The notes: a model not told the origin generated them from the letters alone. A stretch of DNA of 64,000 nucleotides from Cristatella mucedo (GCA_009760855.2 WPIO01000116.1:132501-196500), one strand, 5' to 3'; numbered from the stretch's first letter, positions 10,361 through 20,749 are shown. Program-made: numbers and translations.

Positions 10361-10498
10361 TTGCTTCACTTAGATATAGCCTCGCTGGTTCATGCATTTT
10401 TACATCCTATCGAGGCTTCCATAACTCCTGCGTTTGCAATATACTCAGCAGGTGCCAAGCCTGATGGGTCGGCCGGTCAGTTGCGAAATTGAAAATTG
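10361..10498 (+). repeat. Left arm of 138-bp inverted repeat
   Basis: This 138-bp segment is the reverse complement of 16619-16756 with equal length, no gap and a single mismatch (ctgatggg here, ctggtggg there). The pair brackets the polymerase-B pseudogene island. No target duplication is visible outside the arms. Confidence 0.95.
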
Positions 10499-10545
10499 CC
10501 ACGTTACATCACTTCTCACCAACCTAGGAAAGATCTAAATCTCTG

Positions 10546-10611
10546 TCTAATAATAATAATAATAATGCACTTGATAAAGCGTCCTCAGAGAACTCAATCT
10601 CTTTCTAGGCG
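10546..10611 (-). mobile_element. LINE-A 3'-end copy, 65 bp
   Basis: A TAA tail followed by gcacttgataaagcgtcctc and the hairpin half up to ctttctaggcgc. It is one of the shortest insertions in the window and abuts the foldback at 10613. Confidence 0.85.
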
Positions 10612-10612
10612 C

Positions 10613-10940
10613 ATTTAATTAAATATTTAATTAATTGCAACTATTTTTTTACTCTTATATAGTCATATCAACCTAAGCAACTCTTAGTAGATATAAAATT
10701 AATGGCATGTGGCCTAAGGCTCAATCGAATGACGTCATCAATTAAACAAATCATCCTCCGATAAACAATCTCGCTATCGCTCGATCGTTTCTCGTCATCC
10801 GATTTATTTAATGGCTGCCGTAATTCTCGAGACCCTATTCTCCATACCCTTCATTTTATATCTACTAAGAGTTATTCAGGTTGATGTGACTATATAATAG
10901 TAAAAAAATAGTTGCAATTAATTAAATATTCAATTAAATA
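10613..10940. repeat. AT-rich foldback: 90-bp inverted arms around a 147-bp loop
   Basis: The left arm (10613-10702) and right arm (10850-10940) are inverted copies of about 90 percent identity, sharing ttgcaactatttttttact and aactcttagtagatataaaa. The polymerase-B reading frame begins 19 bp after the right arm. It could be a MITE, or fused terminal inverted repeats of the polymerase element. Confidence 0.85.
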
Positions 10941-10958
10941 AGTTTTCTATCCTTATAA

Positions 10959-11670
10959 ATGTCTCAAAACATTGAAAACTTTATGCGACGGGAGGGTGAA
11001 AAATTTAGCGATCATGAAAAACGTATTAGAGAAGAGGTAAGAAAACGTACAGGTCTTCTTCCAAAATATCTTTTCTCAAAAGACAGTGTAGATGCATTGA
11101 TTGCAACTTTACGTTCACCAACATCTATAAAACTAGATAATCCTATCGCTAAGAGAACCGTTAGACCTAAAAGCGGATGGTCTTTCGATAGAGAATCCAA
11201 AAGGTTAATGAAAATACAAGAAACAGGTTGGTTTTTAGGAAAATCTTCTGTTGGTAAATTCTTAGATTATGAATATATTGGACTAGATAAGAACGTAATT
11301 GATTTTGATTTAATATATGATAAGATTGGAGCAGAATGGAAATGAGTTTTTAAAGAATTACTTAAAAACAAGAGTGACTTCAAAATGACCCTTGTTATTT
11401 CGCCTATTTTAGTTTCAGAAAGTGGTGCGTTTTATTACCAACCATTTGCAGGAGTTAGTACTTCAAAAATAAATAGAGTTTCAGATATTGATAGAATAAT
11501 TAGAATGCAATTTGCATCTTTTAAAAAGAAAGTAGAGGAATGGTTAGAGAGAGGTTCTAATTGGATTATAGTTGGCATTAATGCTATTTATGCAAAGTTT
11601 TCTTATTTGCGACATAAATTCGGCGGTAGTTATTTACCAATGCCAGAAGGATTAGAAAAGAAGAGATCAA
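10959..11670 (+). pseudogene. Polinton/Maverick-type DNA polymerase B, N-terminal part
   Basis: The first frame starts with ATG at 10959 and runs to an in-frame TGA at 11343-11345. The same frame resumes through 11385-11670. The second part has the features of the N-terminal region of protein-primed PolB of Polintons (a GSNWI-type block followed by a Gly-rich SYLPMPEGLE segment). Base composition is far more AT-rich than the flanks, a sign of a separate origin. It is interrupted at 11670 by a LINE-A insertion and continues at 14513. The internal stop makes it a pseudogene. Confidence 0.7.
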
Positions 11671-11759
11671 GTAGCGCGTAAGAAATTACGTGCCTATGGA
11701 CATCTAAACGCTTATCGCTTCGGGCTGCTGGGTCTCCCACGCCGGCGGCTGCCTTAGCT

Positions 11760-12330
11760 TTGCCGGCAGCTAGTAACCTGCTTGTTAGTCATGATCGTCT
11801 GCAGCTGTTATCGCTTCGTCATCGCAGATCAAGGAATCGACCCTTCCTTGTTATGGGGGATTTCAACGTTCACTTTGATAACTCATCTGACGCTTTCAGC
11901 ACCGAATTTTGTGAATTGACTGACTCATTGTCTCTTGTGGCTCATGTGCATGGCCCTACCCACATCAAGGGTCACACACTCGACCAGATTTTCTCATACA
12001 ACTGCACTCTGTCATCACCAATTATTACCAAATCCTGCTTATCTGACCACATGCAGATCTCATTCAATCTACAGTGTGTGCCCACATCCTCCTCTAAAAT
12101 AACCTGTTAATCGCGAAACCTCAAGACCCTTGACATCGATGCTGTCCGTGCGAGAATATCTGCTTCACCTCTGCTGCTCAATCCTCCCTCCGATCTGTCA
12201 TCATTGGTAGATAGCTACAACACGACACTAGCTGACACGCTCGACGAGTTTGCACCTCTGACAAAGCGCACTGTGTGCCACCGCCCAGACGGCCTATGGT
12301 TTACCACAGACATTAATTAAACTAGCCAAG
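11760..12330 (+). pseudogene. LINE-A endonuclease domain, C-terminal half, with stops
   Basis: The frame gives FLVMGDFNVHFDN (the GDFN motif of APE-type endonucleases), then HTLDQIF and LSDHMQISF (the SDH motif with the catalytic His). The N-terminal part of the domain with the TETW motif is absent, so nicking activity is not expected from this copy. One TAA interrupts at 12108 in the same frame, and a frameshift follows near 12315, before the linker to the reverse transcriptase. Confidence 0.85.
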
Positions 12331-12339
12331 TCTACTAAA

Positions 12340-14250
12340 CGACAGACTGAAAAAGCATGCAAAAGATCCGGACTAACTGTCCATCGACAGGCATATGAAG
12401 ACTACTGTAGATCATACCAACCGATCCTAGCAAAGGCCAAGTCTAGCTTCTATAAAAGCATTGTTGAATCACAGGTGCACAATCCAAAAATGCTGATGTC
12501 GACAATAAACCATCTCCTCAACCGTTCCCAGATTAGCTCCTTACCTGATGATACTAATGATGATCTAGCCGATCGCTTCTCTCGATTCTTTGTGCAGAAG
12601 ATAGACAAGATCAGGGAATCCATCCCTGCGATGACAACCTCCCCCACTATAATGCTGTTCCTCGGTTCCTGGCTGCACCTCAATGTCTGCATTTAAGCAG
12701 GTCATTAGTGATCTAGTCCTAAAGTTCGCATCTCAATCAAAGAAGACAACAAGTCCTGTGGACCCTATTCCCACTGTCCTGCTCCTACGTTGCATTGATC
12801 TGCTGCTGCCATGCATAAATAACATAATTAATATGTCATTAGCCTCAGGTCATGTCCCAGCACCTTTCAAAAAAGCTGTAGTCAGGCCACTTCTCAAGAA
12901 AGCTACACTAGACCAAGAGAACTTAAGCAACTACCGCCCAGTTTCCCTTCTACTATTCTTATCAAAGACACTGGAACGGGTCGTGGCAGACCAGCTGAAC
13001 TCGTATATCGAAACCTCACACCTTGCTAGTAAGTTCCAGTCTGGCTTTAGAGCTAATCACTCTACAGAGTCAGCATTGCTTCGGGTATACAGCGACCTAC
13101 TTAGGAATGCAGACATGGGTAGAGTGTCTCTTCTTGTTTTGTTGATCTTTCGGCAGCTTTTGACACCATCGATCGCCAAGTTCTTCTAGAGCGCCTCTCA
13201 TCTCGCCTGGGCATCACTGGCACTGCTCTGCAGTGGTTCAGGTCCTATCTCAGTGGGAGACTCCAGAGTATTGACGTGAATGGACAAAGATCATCTGAAG
13301 TACCTCTGAAATATGGAGTACCTCAGGGCTCAGTGCTAGGTCCGGTTCTTTTCACGGTTTATAGTCTGCCTCTTGCTGATGTGATTGCCAAGCACAATCT
13401 AGGCTTTCACTTCTATGCGGATGACACTCAGTTGTACCTTTGCTTTGATCCCTCCCAGCCTTCGAGCACCTCAAATTCTCTCAACTCACTTGTTGCATGC
13501 ATTGATGACATCCGCACATGGATGGCAGCAAATTTTCTAAAACTAAACGATGATAAAACTAACTTACTTGTTATGGGCAAACCCAGAGTGATTCAGAGAT
13601 TGGAAAGGCTGACTCTCAAAATTGGCTCTGCCAGCATATCTCCAGTTGAATCAGCTCGAAATCTAGGTGTCATATTCCAAAGCGACCCCTCGTTAGACGA
13701 CCATATCAGCTCCACAATCAAATCTGCCTATTTTCAGCTTCATAACATTGCTACAATTTGGGCTTGTTTAGATAAAGATATCACGTCCAAGTTGGTCCAT
13801 GCATTCGTGACATCCCGTCTCGACTTCTGCAACTCACTGCTTACGGGCCTACCAGCATGTGCGATCAGGCGATTGCAGCTGGTGCAAAACTCGGCAGCTA
13901 GACTTGCCTGTCGTGAGCGTCGCAGTTGCTACATTACTCCACTTCTCGCCGACCTGCACTGGCTACCAGTCAAGCAACGGATTGACTTCAAGGTTTTGTC
14001 GCTCAGTTTTAGGTCTCTTCATTCTGTGGCTCCAGCCTATCTTTCAGATATACTACCCCATCAGGCCAAGCATCGTACCACCCACTTTTCGGAATCCAAC
14101 AGTCTAGAAATACCTCGTACAAACTTTAAATCCTTTGGAGACCGTGCATTTAGTTCATATGCTCCCACAGCCTGGAACTCCCTCCCGACCTGCGTCAGAA
14201 CATCCCCTGACCTGACCACATTTAAAAGGAACCTAAAAACACCTATTTAG
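12340..14250 (+). pseudogene. LINE-A reverse transcriptase with frameshifts
   Basis: Recognisable motifs in order: NYRPVSLL (RT motif 1), [18 protein letters not shown], a decayed LDLSAAFDTID block around 13135-13180 (motif A), KYGVPQGSVLGPVLF (motif B) and FYADDTQLYL (motif C, catalytic YADD), followed by the C-terminal region DLHWLPVKQR and AWNSLPTCVRTSPDLTTF. Comparison with the copy at 41783 shows a one-base deletion near 13142 that breaks motif A. Further frame changes occur near 12650. The product would copy LINE RNA at a nicked target; this copy cannot. Confidence 0.9.
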
Positions 14251-14512
14251 GACAGCATTTAGCGTTTCCCTGTGATTCGTCCTTGATGTGCTTATGCGTG
14301 CTGACACTGTGCATGCTGCCACTAACCACATTTGCATGCTGACCCTGTGCATGTCACCCCTAACCATATTATTCATTTCGTTCGTTTTTCAAGCATGATT
14401 TTACTTACCATTCAATTGCATTTCACTTTACAGCAAATGTAAAGCGCCTAGAGAGAGATTAAGTTCTCTGAGGGCGCTTTATCAAGTGAATTATTATTAT
14501 TATTATTATCAA

Positions 14513-16618
14513 CAATTAATATAAAGAATGAATCAGATAATCTTTGTGCTTTATGGTGTGTGTTAAGGTTTCTCCACTGGAGAGATAACTATCCAGAGTC
14601 TATTGCCGATTTAAAGGAAATATTACATGAGAAATATTCACAGCATCTAAAGAGAATAGAAGAGTTGTTCAACGTTAAGGAGAATTATCCTTCAAACATA
14701 TTAAATGTTGTTGATATTTCTCATTTATCTGAATTATTTAACATAACTAGTAATGTTTACGAATATGATAACAAAATTCTAACTCCACTTATAGTAGTTG
14801 ATGAAGAGAAAGAGAGGCATTTAGATCTTCTTTTGTATAGCACTCCAAATAAAAGCAACTTTCATTATGTAATTATTAAAAACTTCAATGGTTTGTGTTG
14901 AAGTAGCAAAGGATATGGAACAAAGCTTACTTGTAAAAGATGTTGGTGTAGATTTTTCTCTCTAGATAAACTAGAATCACATGTTGATGCTTGCAAACGA
15001 CGAAATAATGGTAAATCTAGAATAAGAAGGCCAAGTGCAGATAGTAAAAAAGGAGATAAATTTTATTTTAGAGATTACGCTAAAACTTGATGGTGCCCTT
15101 ATGTTGCTTACGCAGATTTTGAATGTTTCCTTACAAGCGTTAGAAAAACAGATAAAAAAGATCCTATTACTCCACAAGGTACTTTTCAAAAGCATATTCC
15201 TTATTCATCTGCCTATACCATTATTGATTATGAAGGAAAACAAAGAATATTTAAATTATTCAAAATGGTTCAAATGATGTTAGAGATATATTAAATTTTT
15301 TTAGAAGAAGTTGAAACAATAAAAAATGAAATGAAACCTGTTCTTGATAAATACAATGCATTTGATTATAGTAATTTTAAGGAAGAAGACAAAGAAGATT
15401 TTGAGAATGCAATTGCTTGTCATATTTGCGATTTAGATAAAGATGGAGATACAGTTTTAGATCATTGTCATTTAACAGGAAAGTATAGGGGTGCTGCCCA
15501 TAATGCTTGCAACTTAAATCTCAGCATTAATCCTAAGAAGTTTAAACTTCCAGTATTTCCTCACAACTTAAAAGGTTACGATTCATATTTATTAGTACAA
15601 GAGTTTCAAGATTTAAAACTCTATAAAAAGTTATTGCCAATAACATGGAGAAATATGTAAACATTGAAATTGGTTCACTTACTTTTAAAGACTCTTTACA
15701 TATGTTGCAAAAGGATTAAGCTGATCTTGTAAATAATGTTGTTAAATCAGGAAAACCATTAGAACAAACAAGAAATTACTTTTCGATCTCAGATGATAAT
15801 GAATTCGATCTATTAAAAGAAAAAGGTATATTGCCTTATGAGAATATAGACTCATTTTCAAGACTAGATGAAAATTCACTACCCTCAATAAAAAGTTGTT
15901 ATAGCACATTAAATGATACAAACATAGATAAAAAAGATTATGATCGTGTTAAGAAAGTTTGGGCATTGATGAAAAAAATAGATCCCAGCACTGAGGATAC
16001 ATTAGGAAAGTACAGCGATATTTATCTAACTATGGATGTCCTTCTACTTGCAGATGTATTTCAACATTTTAGAAATTTATCAAAGAAAATTGATGTTTTA
16101 GATCCTGCCAATTTCCTTACAGCGCCAGGTTTAACTTGGTCTGCAGGTTTGAGATTTTCAAATTTTAAACTAGATGCATTAACAAACTTTGAACATTTTG
16201 ACTTCTTTGAAAGTGCAATAAGAGGAGGAATAACACAAGCATCATATAGATATATCAAATCAAACAATGAAATGGCTTCTAATTATGATAGTACTAAAGA
16301 AAAGAGTTGGTTACTTTAAATTTACTTTATGTCGATGCAAATTCATTGTATACTACAGCGATGACACAACCACTTCCAATTTCCAATTTCAAGTTTTTAG
16401 ATAGTAAACAAATAAAAAAGTTTACAATTAAAAAGATATTATCATTAAAAGAAGATGCTGAAACTGGTTATGCTTTCGAAGTAGATATGCACTGTCCAGA
16501 AGAATTACATGATATTTATTCTGATTATCCTATTCTACCAAATAGAAGAAAAGTAGATGTTGAAGAATACTCTGAGTATCAAAAGAAAGCATTACTAAAA
16601 GACGATGAGAAAAAATGA
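14513..16618 (+). pseudogene. Polinton/Maverick-type DNA polymerase B, exonuclease part and start of polymerase domain
   Basis: After the LINE-A insertion the polymerase frame continues in register (frame of 14560-14901). Motifs in order: a Cys/His zinc pattern near 14930-15000; the exonuclease I block with DFE at 15118-15126; a CHIC...DHCHLTGKYRGAAHN zinc/endonuclease-VII-like block near 15420-15510; exonuclease II (HNLKGYDS) near 15560; IDSFSRLDE at 15845; an exonuclease III block near 16020-16050; and polymerase motif A (YVDANSLY) near 16330. Breaks: TGA at 14899 and 15088, a frameshift near 15640, TAA near 15718 and a frameshift near 16312. It stops before polymerase motifs B and C, abutting the right inverted repeat. 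It is inactive. Confidence 0.85.
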
Positions 16619-16756
16619 CAATTTTCAATTTCGCAACTGACCGGCCGACCCACCAGGCTTGGCACCTGCTGAGTATATTGCAAACGCAGGAGTTATGGAA
16701 GCCTCGATAGGATGTAAAAATGCATGAACCAGCGAGGCTATATCTAAGTGAAGCAA
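16619..16756 (-). repeat. Right arm of 138-bp inverted repeat
   Basis: Reverse complement of 10361-10498 with one mismatch. It begins immediately after the last stop of the polymerase frame and is followed directly by the hAT remnant. Confidence 0.95.
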
Positions 16757-17735
16757 CGACATCAACGGCACTTTCAAGCGGTCGAATCTCAAGGGGCATT
16801 TCGATGCCAAGCACTCTTAGGACACTTCACCGAAGATGAGCGGAAGACTGAGACTGCTCGCTCGCACTCACGGTTGGATCAGCAATCGTCCTTCTTCAAG
16901 AAGCAGGCCGCCAAAGCTTCCGAGGCCGCTGAGCGCCGCACTCTTAGCGGCAGCCTCTTACCAAGTGTCCTTGTTGAGTGCGAAGAAAATGCATCCCTTC
17001 ACTGATGCAGACTTTGTAATGGAATGTACACTTGCTGCTGCCGACGTCATTTGTCCCGAACAACTCACCACTTTCAAGGCAATCCCGCTGTCTGCCTGCA
17101 CTGAGACTCAAGGCGTAGAGGACATAGCCGCTGATGCCGGTCTTCGATGTGCACGAAGTTCAAAGCTCTCGAGATGTTGTCCATCGCAATGGACGAGAGC
17201 TGCGATTTCAAGAACACTTCGCAGCTGGCCATCTTTATACGAGGCGTCAGACGAGACCTGGAGGCAGTCGAGGAGTTTCTCATACTTGCCCCAATGAAGG
17301 GAATGACAACCGGCAGAAATAGCCTCAATGCCCTTCTACTGGCTTTGGGTGGTTTTGACCTGTCAAAGCTCGTCTCGGTAACTACTGACGGTACACCTGC
17401 CATGGCTGGATCTACCAAAGGACTTTCGCAGCTGCTGGTCGCACCACTGTCGCTCTTTGGCCTGTATGCAGGAGCAACGCAAGGTGCACTGCATCATTCA
17501 CCACGAGGCATTGTGTGCCAAAGCGGCAGGCATGAAAGACGTTGTGTCTGTTGTGATGAAGCTAGTTCGTCCTCTCAAGCTCTCAATGCTTGCTCGTCCT
17601 CTCAAGCACCGCATCTTCAAGCATATCTGCGTAGCAGTAGAGGCTGATTTCAGTGATCTGCTTTCCCAGAGTGAGATGCTGTGGCTCAGTCGAGGCAACA
17701 TCGTGTAGCATGTTTTTGCTCTCAGCCATGAGAGG
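16757..17735 (+). pseudogene. hAT-type transposase remnant (GTF2IRD2/ZBED5-like), N-terminal and central part
   Basis: Pieces in three frames follow the order of hAT-derived proteins: an ASYQVSLLSAKKMHPFTDAD segment with a TFKAIPLSACTE block near 17070-17110; then LSIAMDESCDF (DES block with a catalytic Asp), QLAIFIRGV, PMKGMTTG and LVSVTTDGTPAM (TTDG block); then KVHCIIHHEALCAKA and a final LSRGNIV (the W(L)SRG block, near 17690). At least two frameshifts and one TAG at 17706 break it. It is on the plus strand directly after the inverted repeat. LINE-A insertions separate it from its C-terminal part at 18833. Confidence 0.8.
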
Positions 17736-18254
17736 TCTGTCTATCGTGAGCTTCGCAGTGGCCACATCACAGTGGCCACATCACACTGTCAGATATACTA
17801 CCCCATCAGGCCAAGCATCGTACCACCCGCTTTTCGGAATCCAACAGTCTAGAAATACCTCGTACAAACCTTAAATCCTGTGGAGACCATGCATTTAGTT
17901 CATATGCTTCCAAAGCCTAGAACTCCCTCCCAACCTGCGTCAGAACATCCCCTGACCTGACCACATTTAAAAGCAACCTAAAAACACATCTATTTAGGAC
18001 AGCATTTAGTGGGTCCCTGTGATTCGTCCTTCATGTGCTTATGCGTGCTGACACTGTGCATGCTGCCACTAACCAAATTTGCATGCTGACCCTGTGCATG
18101 TCACCCCTAATCATATTATTCATTTCGTTTGTTTTTCAAGCATGATTTTACTTACCATTCAATTGCATTTCACTTTACAGCAAATGTAAAGCGCATAGAG
18201 AGAGATTAAGTTCTCTGAGGGCACTTTATCAAGTGAATTATTATTATTATATTA
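17736..18254 (+). mobile_element. LINE-A copy with internal deletion
   Basis: It begins in the RT C-terminal region (atcgtgagcttcgcag), contains a 14-bp tandem duplication (gtggccacatcaca at 17758 and 17772), jumps to the segment for LPHQAKHRTTRF, and ends with the full 3' UTR, hairpin and ATT tail at 18237-18254. Confidence 0.88.
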
Positions 18255-18832
18255 TTATCACACCACTTCTCCCCGACCTGCACTGGCTCCCAGTCAAGCA
18301 ATGCATCGACTTCAAGGTTTTATTGCTCACTTTTAGGTCACTTCATTCTTTGGCTCCAGCCCATCTCTTAGATTTGCTCCACTACCAGGCCAAGCATCGT
18401 ACCACCCGCTTTTCGGAATCCAACAGTTTACCAATACGTCGTATAAACCTCAAATCCTTTGGAGACCGTGCATTTACTTCGTATGCTCCCAAAGCCTGGA
18501 ACTCTCTCCCGACTTGCGTCAGAACGTCTCCTGACTTGACCACATTGAAAAGAATTTAAAAACAAACCTATTCAGGACAGCATTTAGCGGGTCCCTTTGA
18601 TTCGTCCTTCATGTGCTTATGCGTGCTGACACTGTGCATGCTGCCACTGGCCACATTTGCATGCTGACCCTGTGCATGTCACCCCTAACCATGTTATTTA
18701 TGTTGTTTGTCAAGCATGACATTACTCACCATTCAATCGCGTTTCCCTTTGCAGCAAATGTGAAGCGCCTAGAAAGAGATTGAGTTCTCTGAGGGCGCTT
18801 TATCAAGTGTATTGTTATTGTATTTATTATTG
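18255..18832 (+). mobile_element. LINE-A copy
   Basis: It starts at the PLLPDLHWLPVKQ codons directly behind the ATT tail of the previous copy. It runs through AWNSLPTCVRTSPDLTT, the 3' UTR repeats and hairpin to a short tail (gtattgttattgtatttattatt). Insertion at an older LINE tail fits ATT-rich target priming. Confidence 0.9.
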
Positions 18833-19557
18833 TTTCCTTCGTCTGTGAGAGGGGCTTCAAGGGCTTTGAAATGTTCTCCGACGATGTTTTGCTTGTCGGT
18901 TCGCTTTCCTCACTTATATCAGCTCTCACCTCCTTAACGAACTTAACCTGAAGTTGCAAAGACATGACATGCTCATCATGAACATGGAAGCCCACGTGTG
19001 GGCATTTGAAACAATGCTGGTTCTATGGAGAAACAGCCGTACAAGGGCGACCACATCCAGTTTCCACTCCTAGCCCAGTGTGATGCAGCTCTCGTTGATA
19101 CCGGAAAATGCGTCAGTGAGTTGCCAAACCTGAGGGACAAATTCCCTTCGCGCTTCACTGATGTGAGCTCTCATTCGCAGGAGTGCAAAATCGTCAGCGC
19201 TCCTTTAGACTTTCCCTAAGACGACGTCCTCTCTGATGTGCAATTGGAGTCGATTGAGCTACAGGCTTCGGACTTTCTCTTATCAAAGTTTACTTGTTGC
19301 ATTGCCCTCATTTACTTCTACCCTCAGCTGCCACAGGCTCAGTTTCCAATGTTGTTAGCCCGTGCCAAGCGTGCGACCACAATGTTTGGCAGTACTTATT
19401 CCTGCGAGCAGCTGTTCTCCAAAATAAGTTTTGTAAGAAGAAGCTGCACTCTCAGCTCACTGACAATCACCTTAACGACATTCTGCTGCTGAACTCCTTA
19501 TCATTAGAACCTGATATAGCTGCCCTCTCTAAGAACATGCACCATTATGTTTCCCGT
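18833..19557 (+). pseudogene. hAT-type transposase remnant, C-terminal part with dimerisation domain
   Basis: After the LINE-A pair the transposase resumes: LISALTSLTNL, then NLRDKFPSRFTDV, and a C-terminal FGSTYSCEQLFSKISFVRRS block followed by LTDNHLND. This is the classical hAT dimerisation (Dimer_Tnp_hAT) region, in which S/T-Y-x-CE-x-x-FS is typical. It is broken by stops (near 18950 and 19218) and frame changes, ending at TGA 19558-19560. It belongs with the remnant at 16757-17735. Confidence 0.82.
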
Positions 19558-19599
19558 TGAGCAAACTATACTTTGAATAAAAAACCTTTCCTTGGACAC

Positions 19600-20640
19600 A
19601 TTGTTCCTTTTGGCCTAGTTGAAGAAATGGCTTAATAGTCCAAAAAGTTTGCCGACCTCTGACTTAAAATGTGCTGGAAAGAAAGCAGGCCAACGGGCTC
19701 GTGATCAACATGATGCATTTAAGCAGTTGTAGGTAGCTAAGTTGTCTGTGTTGGATAGCTAACGCAGACGACACACGTCTACCTTCATTTTAAATATCGT
19801 TAAGTCAGGGGACGCCATGATGGCACCAGGGAGAGAATTCCTGGCTAAGGGCTAATACGAACTGAATGTATGGTATCCGAAGATCTGAGTCGGGTTCGAG
19901 ATGCAGCTAAAACGACCCGAGTCAGAAAAGGGTGGCTAGGACACGAAGCCAGAGACTAAAGAATTCTTACGACAGGTAAAGATTGCTGAAACTACTGCAC
20001 AAAATCACTCGGCGCCCTAACAGGAGCATTCGAGTCAAAAGCAAGAAATGTTTAGCACACGCGACGAACGCAGAAAACTATAACATTTTTCTGTTAATAT
20101 ATCACTGAATTGAGCTGATTTTCCGTATTCCAAAACAATTACCACTATACAAGAACGGAGCAAATACTACATTGAACTGCCGTGGAAGTAAAAATAACAT
20201 GTCAAACTTCGTGCCTTAATAATGCAATTGCTGTTATGCTACAGTAATCATAAAATCCTATTAAAAATAAATTGATAATAACTGTACGTAGCGGTTGGCT
20301 AAAGTAGAAATATACTCTGGAGCCGCTTATACCAACAAATGGAACAGTCTTAGCAGAAGATTACGTTAGAATAGCACAAAACCTGAGACCAAGTAAAAAT
20401 AGGCTATAATTGTTAGGCTATACTAACTTTTCATATGACTAACATTTCAAAATATATATAGAGAAGCTGGCCAAAATGATAACGCTATGTGAGTTATACT
20501 ATATATTTACTTTTCCTAATGAAAACTCCAAATATTACACAATAATTTCTTTTAAAACCAGCAGCATTCACTAAAATTATCTTTATGGGCATTTGTTGGG
20601 CGCTTGTTCCGACTTTCGCTCTGCAGGCGAAGCGTCGTCG
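19600..20640. other. No gene recognised
   Basis: AT-rich sequence without a long open frame, recognised repeat or convincing splice-bounded exon. Weak LINE-like phrases occur near 19790-19900 (gtcaggggacgccatgatgg). Confidence 0.5.
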
Positions 20641-20642
20641 GA

Positions 20643-20745
20643 GCGTACGTACGGCGGCTTACCAACTACTTCCAGTTAACACACCGGAAGTAGTTGGTAA
20701 CTGATATGGTATCAGTTACCAACTACTTTCAGTGTGTAAACTGGA
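20643..20745. repeat. Nested inverted repeat, three alternating arms
   Basis: The arm ttaccaactacttcc (20659-20673) pairs with ggaagtagttggtaa (20686-20700). That second arm, extended to agtagttggtaactgata (20689-20706), also pairs perfectly with tatcagttaccaactact (20710-20727) across a 3-base loop. The outer parts agttaacacacc and agtgtgtaaactgg are also nearly complementary. A small palindrome (cgtacgtacg) lies at 20644-20653. Confidence 0.95.
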
Positions 20746-20749
20746 ATAT

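Larger units (their letters stand above)
11671..14507 (+). mobile_element. LINE-A, longest copy (endonuclease + reverse transcriptase, CR1/L2/Jockey-like)
   Basis: A 2.84-kb insertion flanked by ATCAA at 11666-11670 and 14508-14512. The 5' end is gtagcgcgtaagaaattacg; the same 5' start occurs at 38834. It carries part of an apurinic-type endonuclease, a reverse transcriptase, a 3' UTR with tandem repeats, a hairpin (aaagcgcct ... agggcgctttatc) and an ATT-repeat tail. Stops and frameshifts inactivate it. It sits inside the polymerase-B pseudogene on the same strand. Confidence 0.93.

Noticed and set aside
11343-15090. TGA read as Trp (altered code) in the polymerase frame
   Set aside because: Three of the in-frame stops are TGA, but there is also a TAA, two frameshifts and normal TGG Trp codons, so simple decay is enough.
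10361-16756. Treating the 138-bp inverted repeats as the true Polinton TIRs
   Set aside because: No 6-bp target duplication is visible, composition differs from the polymerase DNA, and the right arm abuts a truncated frame.
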